Assembly (NCBI GenBank): GCA_016184115.1
Contig: JACPDH010000039.1
Coordinates: 1-64,000 of the forward strand
Direction: 5' to 3'
Source of the DNA: Acidobacteriota bacterium
GTDB lineage: Bacteria; Acidobacteriota; Thermoanaerobaculia; Gp7-AA8
Length of the DNA stretch: 64,000 nucleotides
Shown: positions 61,767 to 64,000 of the stretch, piece by piece
Layout: every line of letters begins with the position of its first letter
Numbering within the stretch: position 1 is the stretch's first letter
Translations under genes and position numbers: made by a program
Notes under the pieces: model-generated
Database searches by the model: none
Seen by the model: only the letters and a program-made list of their open reading frames with translations
Told to the model about the DNA's origin: nothing

Positions 61767-61880
61767 AGGTCAAAGGTCATAGGTCAAAGGTCATCGCAGG
61801 CAGTGATTCTGCCCGGCCGATCCTCCGTTCTCCACTACTGCGCAAAGGTGACAGAAGATCTGCCTTTGACCTTTGACCTG
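61767..61880. repeat. Heptad-word hairpin element H (AGGTCAA/AGGTCAT)
   Basis: Left arm 61767-61794 is four units AGGTCAA, AGGTCAT, AGGTCAA, AGGTCAT. Right arm 61863-61880 (CCTTTGACCTTTGACCTG) is the complementary word about two and a half times. The 68-nt centre has GGCAG-TGATT-CTGCC. It lies between the divergent ychF and Rieske genes, so it is not a simple terminator. Confidence 0.8.
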
Positions 61881-61936
61881 CCGTGTGGCTGGAGTTTTCC
61901 CTCCGCCGCGGCTACCATGCGCTCCGCGGTCACCGC

Positions 61937-62269
61937 ATGAGCGAGTTTGAGAAGGTTGCTGATGTTGCCGAGCTCCCGGTTGGGAGCGTGAAGGCGTACG
62001 TCGTCGCGGGCCGAAAGCTGGCAGTCTGCCACACGGTCCGCGGATTCTTCGCAACGGACGATGCGTGTCCCCACCGAGGCGGTCCGCTGAGTGAAGGAGA
62101 CATTCTCGGCGACGAGATCGTCTGCCCATGGCACCTCTGGTCGTTTCGCCTCGACACCGGGGTGAACCCCTGCAGCCTGCCCGGGAACGAGATTCGTGTA
62201 CGTACACACGAAGTGCGCATCGAGGGTGACGCGATCCTGGTTCGCCTAACGAGAGAGGAACACCCGTGA
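61937..62269 (+). CDS. Rieske [2Fe-2S] ferredoxin-like protein
   Basis: 110 aa single Rieske domain. Ligands Cys44/His46 in CPHRGGPL and Cys63/His66 in CPWHLWSF match the low-potential NirD/BphF type. Likely an electron carrier or nitrite-reductase-like small subunit; no large subunit nearby. The GTG start of the hydrolase overlaps the stop (GTGA). The frame is open upstream to 61883, but the ATG at 61937 gives the usual Rieske N-terminus. Confidence 0.9.
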   Translation: MSEFEKVADVAELPVGSVKAYVVAGRKLAVCHTVRGFFATDDACPHRGGPLSEGDILGDEIVCPWHLWSFRLDTGVNPCSLPGNEIRVRTHEVRIEGDAILVRLTREEHP

Positions 62270-62904
62270 ATCCGAAGCCTCTGAAGCACATCGATCTGCA
62301 CTCCCAGGCGGGGCGCCTCGAGGCGCTCTACCGTCAGATCGACGAACCGCGCGGAGTCGCCGTCGTTTGCCATCCTCACCCATTGCACGGCGGGACTCTT
62401 CACAACAAAGTCGTTTTCCGCGCGAGCCGCGGACTCGAGCGGCAGAACGTGGCCACGTTGCGATTCAACTTCCGCGGCGCCGGAGCGAGCCAGGGACGGC
62501 ATGACAACGGTCAGGGCGAGCAACAGGACGTGGAGGCAGCGATCGATTGGATGCAGTCACGCCATAAGGGGGCGAAGCTCTTTCTCGCGGGCTTCTCCTT
62601 TGGTGCCTGGGTTGCGAGCCGTGTTGCCTGGTCGCGTGACGATGTCGCCGCGATGGTCCTCATCGGTTCGCCGGTAAACAAGTACGACATGAGCTACATT
62701 CGTCACGCGCCGCAGCCGATCCTCTTCCTGCATGGTTCGGACGACGAGCATGGCGACGTCGACAAACTGGCGAAGATCGTCGAGGGGTGCCGCAACGCCG
62801 AGCTCATCGTCGTCAACGGCGCCGACCACTTCTTCAAGAACCAGGTGGAGATTGTCGAAGAGACGGTCTCCGAGTGGATCGGGGAAGTGTTAGGGAAGAA
62901 GTAG
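62266..62904 (+). CDS. Alpha/beta hydrolase
   Basis: 212 aa. Nucleophile Ser in LAGFSFGAWVAS, catalytic Asp in HGSDDEHGD and His in GADHFFKN. The N-terminal VCHPHPLHGGTLHNKVVFRASRGLERQ resembles the family annotated as dienelactone hydrolase-like. It is translationally coupled to the Rieske gene by 4 nt. The TAG stop overlaps the first unit of element I. Substrate unknown. Confidence 0.88.
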   Translation: MNPKPLKHIDLHSQAGRLEALYRQIDEPRGVAVVCHPHPLHGGTLHNKVVFRASRGLERQNVATLRFNFRGAGASQGRHDNGQGEQQDVEAAIDWMQSRHKGAKLFLAGFSFGAWVASRVAWSRDDVAAMVLIGSPVNKYDMSYIRHAPQPILFLHGSDDEHGDVDKLAKIVEGCRNAELIVVNGADHFFKNQVEIVEETVSEWIGEVLGKK

Positions 62905-63255
62905 TCCTGAGTCCTGAGTCCTGAGTCCCGAGTCCTGGGTCCTGAGTCCTAGGTCCTGAGTCTTGAATCCTGCGTTCAGAGTCCCGAGTCCTCCGCCCGG
63001 GATCCTGAGTCGGGAGTTTGCCGAGTGGCAGGGAGAGCGGAACAAGAGGAACGGACTCCCGTCCCAGGGTCTGGTCCGCCCTGCTCCTCGTTGCCTGCTG
63101 GCACAGATTTTTCTCGGCATTGAGGACTTAGGACTTAGGACTTAGGACTGAGGACTTAGGGCTTAGGACTGAGGACTAAGGACTAAGAACTAAGAACTAA
63201 GAACTAAGGACTAGGGACTTAGGACTTAGGACTGAGGACCTAGGACTGAGGACTT
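62903..63255. repeat. Heptad-word hairpin element I (AGTCCTG / AGGACTT)
   Basis: Left arm 62903-63021 is 17 consecutive 7-nt units (AGTCCTG, AGTCCCG, GGTCCTG, AGTCTTG, CGTTCAG, AGTCCTC, GATCCTG and so on) with no shift of register. Right arm 63123-63255 is 19 units (AGGACTT, AGGACTG, AGGACTA, AGAACTA, GGGACTT, AGGACCT) in perfect register. The words of the arms are mutually complementary apart from a C-to-T change. The 100-nt centre is purine-rich with partial stems. The arms end at the stop codons of both flanking convergent genes. Confidence 0.93.
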
Positions 63256-64000
63256 ACTTAAGCGATTTCAGCCTCGTCTTCGCTTCACCGTTTTCCGGCT
63301 CGATCGCGATGACGTCCTCGTAGCAGGCGCGGGCTCGCGCACTCAGTCCCGCGTTCCGATAGAGGTCGCCGAGCGTGAGAATCGCCTCGGTGAAGTTGGG
63401 GTTCGCCGAGATCGCCCGCTGCAGGCTCTCCATCGCCTCGCGCTTCCAGTGGGGGTTCTTCTGCTGGCAAGTCGATAGCAGGAACCAGGCGTCGGCGTGG
63501 TCGGGAACATAGGTGACCGTCTGACGCAGAAGCATCATGGCTCCGTGGTAGTCGCCAGCAACGACGAGCTCCCGCGCCTTCGCGAAGTTCGACTCGGCGA
63601 TGTTACGGCGGGCGAGCATCTTGTGCACTGCGCGGACGTCGCTCCCGCGTCCCTGCGCCATCAGGCGGTCGTACTCAGCGCGTTTTGCCGTGTTCGTCAA
63701 CACGTCATGAGCGCGGTCGAGGGTATGAACCGTTTCGTTGAGCAGGGGGCGGAGGATCAGCGGGAAGCTGACCGGATCGAACATCTTTCGCAGCTTTTCG
63801 TAGTTGCTGACGATGTTGGAACGAGTCGCTCCCTTGGGAAGGTCGAGGAGCGTGTAGTAGTCGCTCCGTTCGGCGTGCCGAGCGAAGGCGAAGGCGCGGA
63901 GGGATCGTTCGTCGGTAGTTCCGAGCGCCGACATGATCGCGAGATCGCGCTCCGAGCGCTCCACCAGCTCGCGATCGTCTTGCTCAGGTTCGGGGCCTTC
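63254..64000 (-). CDS. J-domain-like and TPR protein, truncated by the window edge
   Basis: The frame is open from the TAA at 63254 to the window edge and continues to its 5' end beyond 64000. Residues DYYTLLDLPKGATRSNIVSNYEKLRKMFDP form a DnaJ-like helical hairpin, but the HPD tripeptide is absent. Two or three TPR units follow (ARELVVAGDYHGAMMLLRQTVTYVPDHADAWFLLS, LGDLYRNAGLSARARACYEDVIAIEPENGEA). It may be part of a larger PATAN or kinase-associated protein. The stop codon lies within the last unit of element I. Confidence 0.65.
   Translation of the reverse strand, partial: EGPEPEQDDRELVERSERDLAIMSALGTTDERSLRAFAFARHAERSDYYTLLDLPKGATRSNIVSNYEKLRKMFDPVSFPLILRPLLNETVHTLDRAHDVLTNTAKRAEYDRLMAQGRGSDVRAVHKMLARRNIAESNFAKARELVVAGDYHGAMMLLRQTVTYVPDHADAWFLLSTCQQKNPHWKREAMESLQRAISANPNFTEAILTLGDLYRNAGLSARARACYEDVIAIEPENGEAKTRLKSLK

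Noticed and set aside
62903-63255. CRISPR array
   Set aside because: The repeat unit is only 7 nt and there are no unique spacers between units; no cas gene is present.

Overview
The window is a gene-dense, G+C-rich (roughly 60-65% by eye) bacterial chromosome segment that opens in the 3' part of a 5S rRNA gene. The gene set includes secreted beta-propeller and peptidase proteins, PATAN/DUF4388 proteins, a Ser/Thr kinase with TPR repeats, two NtrC-like activators, an MglA-type GTPase, partner-switch regulators and a histone H1-like protein. It fits a free-living Gram-negative of the Acidobacteriota type (Thermoanaerobaculia/Holophagae-like); a deltaproteobacterial relative is possible. That placement is inference. 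I saw no transposase, phage gene, CRISPR array or tRNA gene.

Layout. 1-8 kb: 5S rRNA end, an isoaspartyl peptidase, a large metallopeptidase/propeller/barrel protein, a porin-like protein, a retropepsin-like lipoprotein, a propeller lipoprotein and a decayed signal-peptidase-like gene. 8-19 kb: poly(A) polymerase, cysteine desulfurase, PilZ and TPR proteins, MobA/MoaC, leucyl aminopeptidase, an NtrC-family regulator and glutamate racemase. 19-29 kb: LolC/E-like permease, carA, methylmalonyl-CoA mutase large chain, a polytopic membrane protein and the Ser/Thr kinase. 29-35 kb: a tight seven-gene minus-strand operon with RNA-processing genes (CCA-adding enzyme, rsmD, phoH, ybeY). 35-41 kb: a plus-strand run with a diguanylate cyclase, PATAN, TPR/BamE-like, SPOR, LOG and Mrp/ApbC proteins. 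41-51 kb: a minus-strand block with queG, a PHP phosphoesterase, an H1-like protein, ileS, a lytic transglycosylase and an MglA-type GTPase. 51-56 kb: a sigma-54 activator, then a good -24/-12 promoter, a small membrane protein and an RsbW/RsbV/RsbU-like partner-switch set. 56-64 kb: enoyl-CoA hydratase, AmrS-like radical SAM enzyme, flotillin-like protein, ychF, a Rieske protein, an alpha/beta hydrolase and an edge-truncated J-domain/TPR gene.

The most unusual signal is intergenic. From 29.8 to 63.3 kb there are nine hairpin-forming elements whose arms are built of short tandem words with a strict 7-nt period (in two cases 6-nt). The word differs between loci (AGTTGTT, CGGAACG, GGAGAAA, GAGGCGA, AGGTCAA, AGTCCTG/AGGACTT, CGTTCA/CGGGCN), but the two arms of one element carry mutually complementary words. 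They usually enclose a 50-90-nt centre that is itself structured. Several start exactly at stop codons, and four sit between convergent genes. Plain palindromes (42.9, 58.2, 60.6 and 14.7 kb) lie in other gaps. No such element was seen in the first 29 kb.

The second candidate system is regulatory: an activator with an atypical GAFTGA loop lies directly upstream of a sigma-54 promoter that should drive a 53-residue membrane protein, a kinase/anti-sigma factor and a STAS antagonist, followed by a PP2C phosphatase. A further recurring trait is -10-like boxes 9-11 nt before start codons that lack a Shine-Dalgarno sequence, which suggests leaderless or near-leaderless transcripts.
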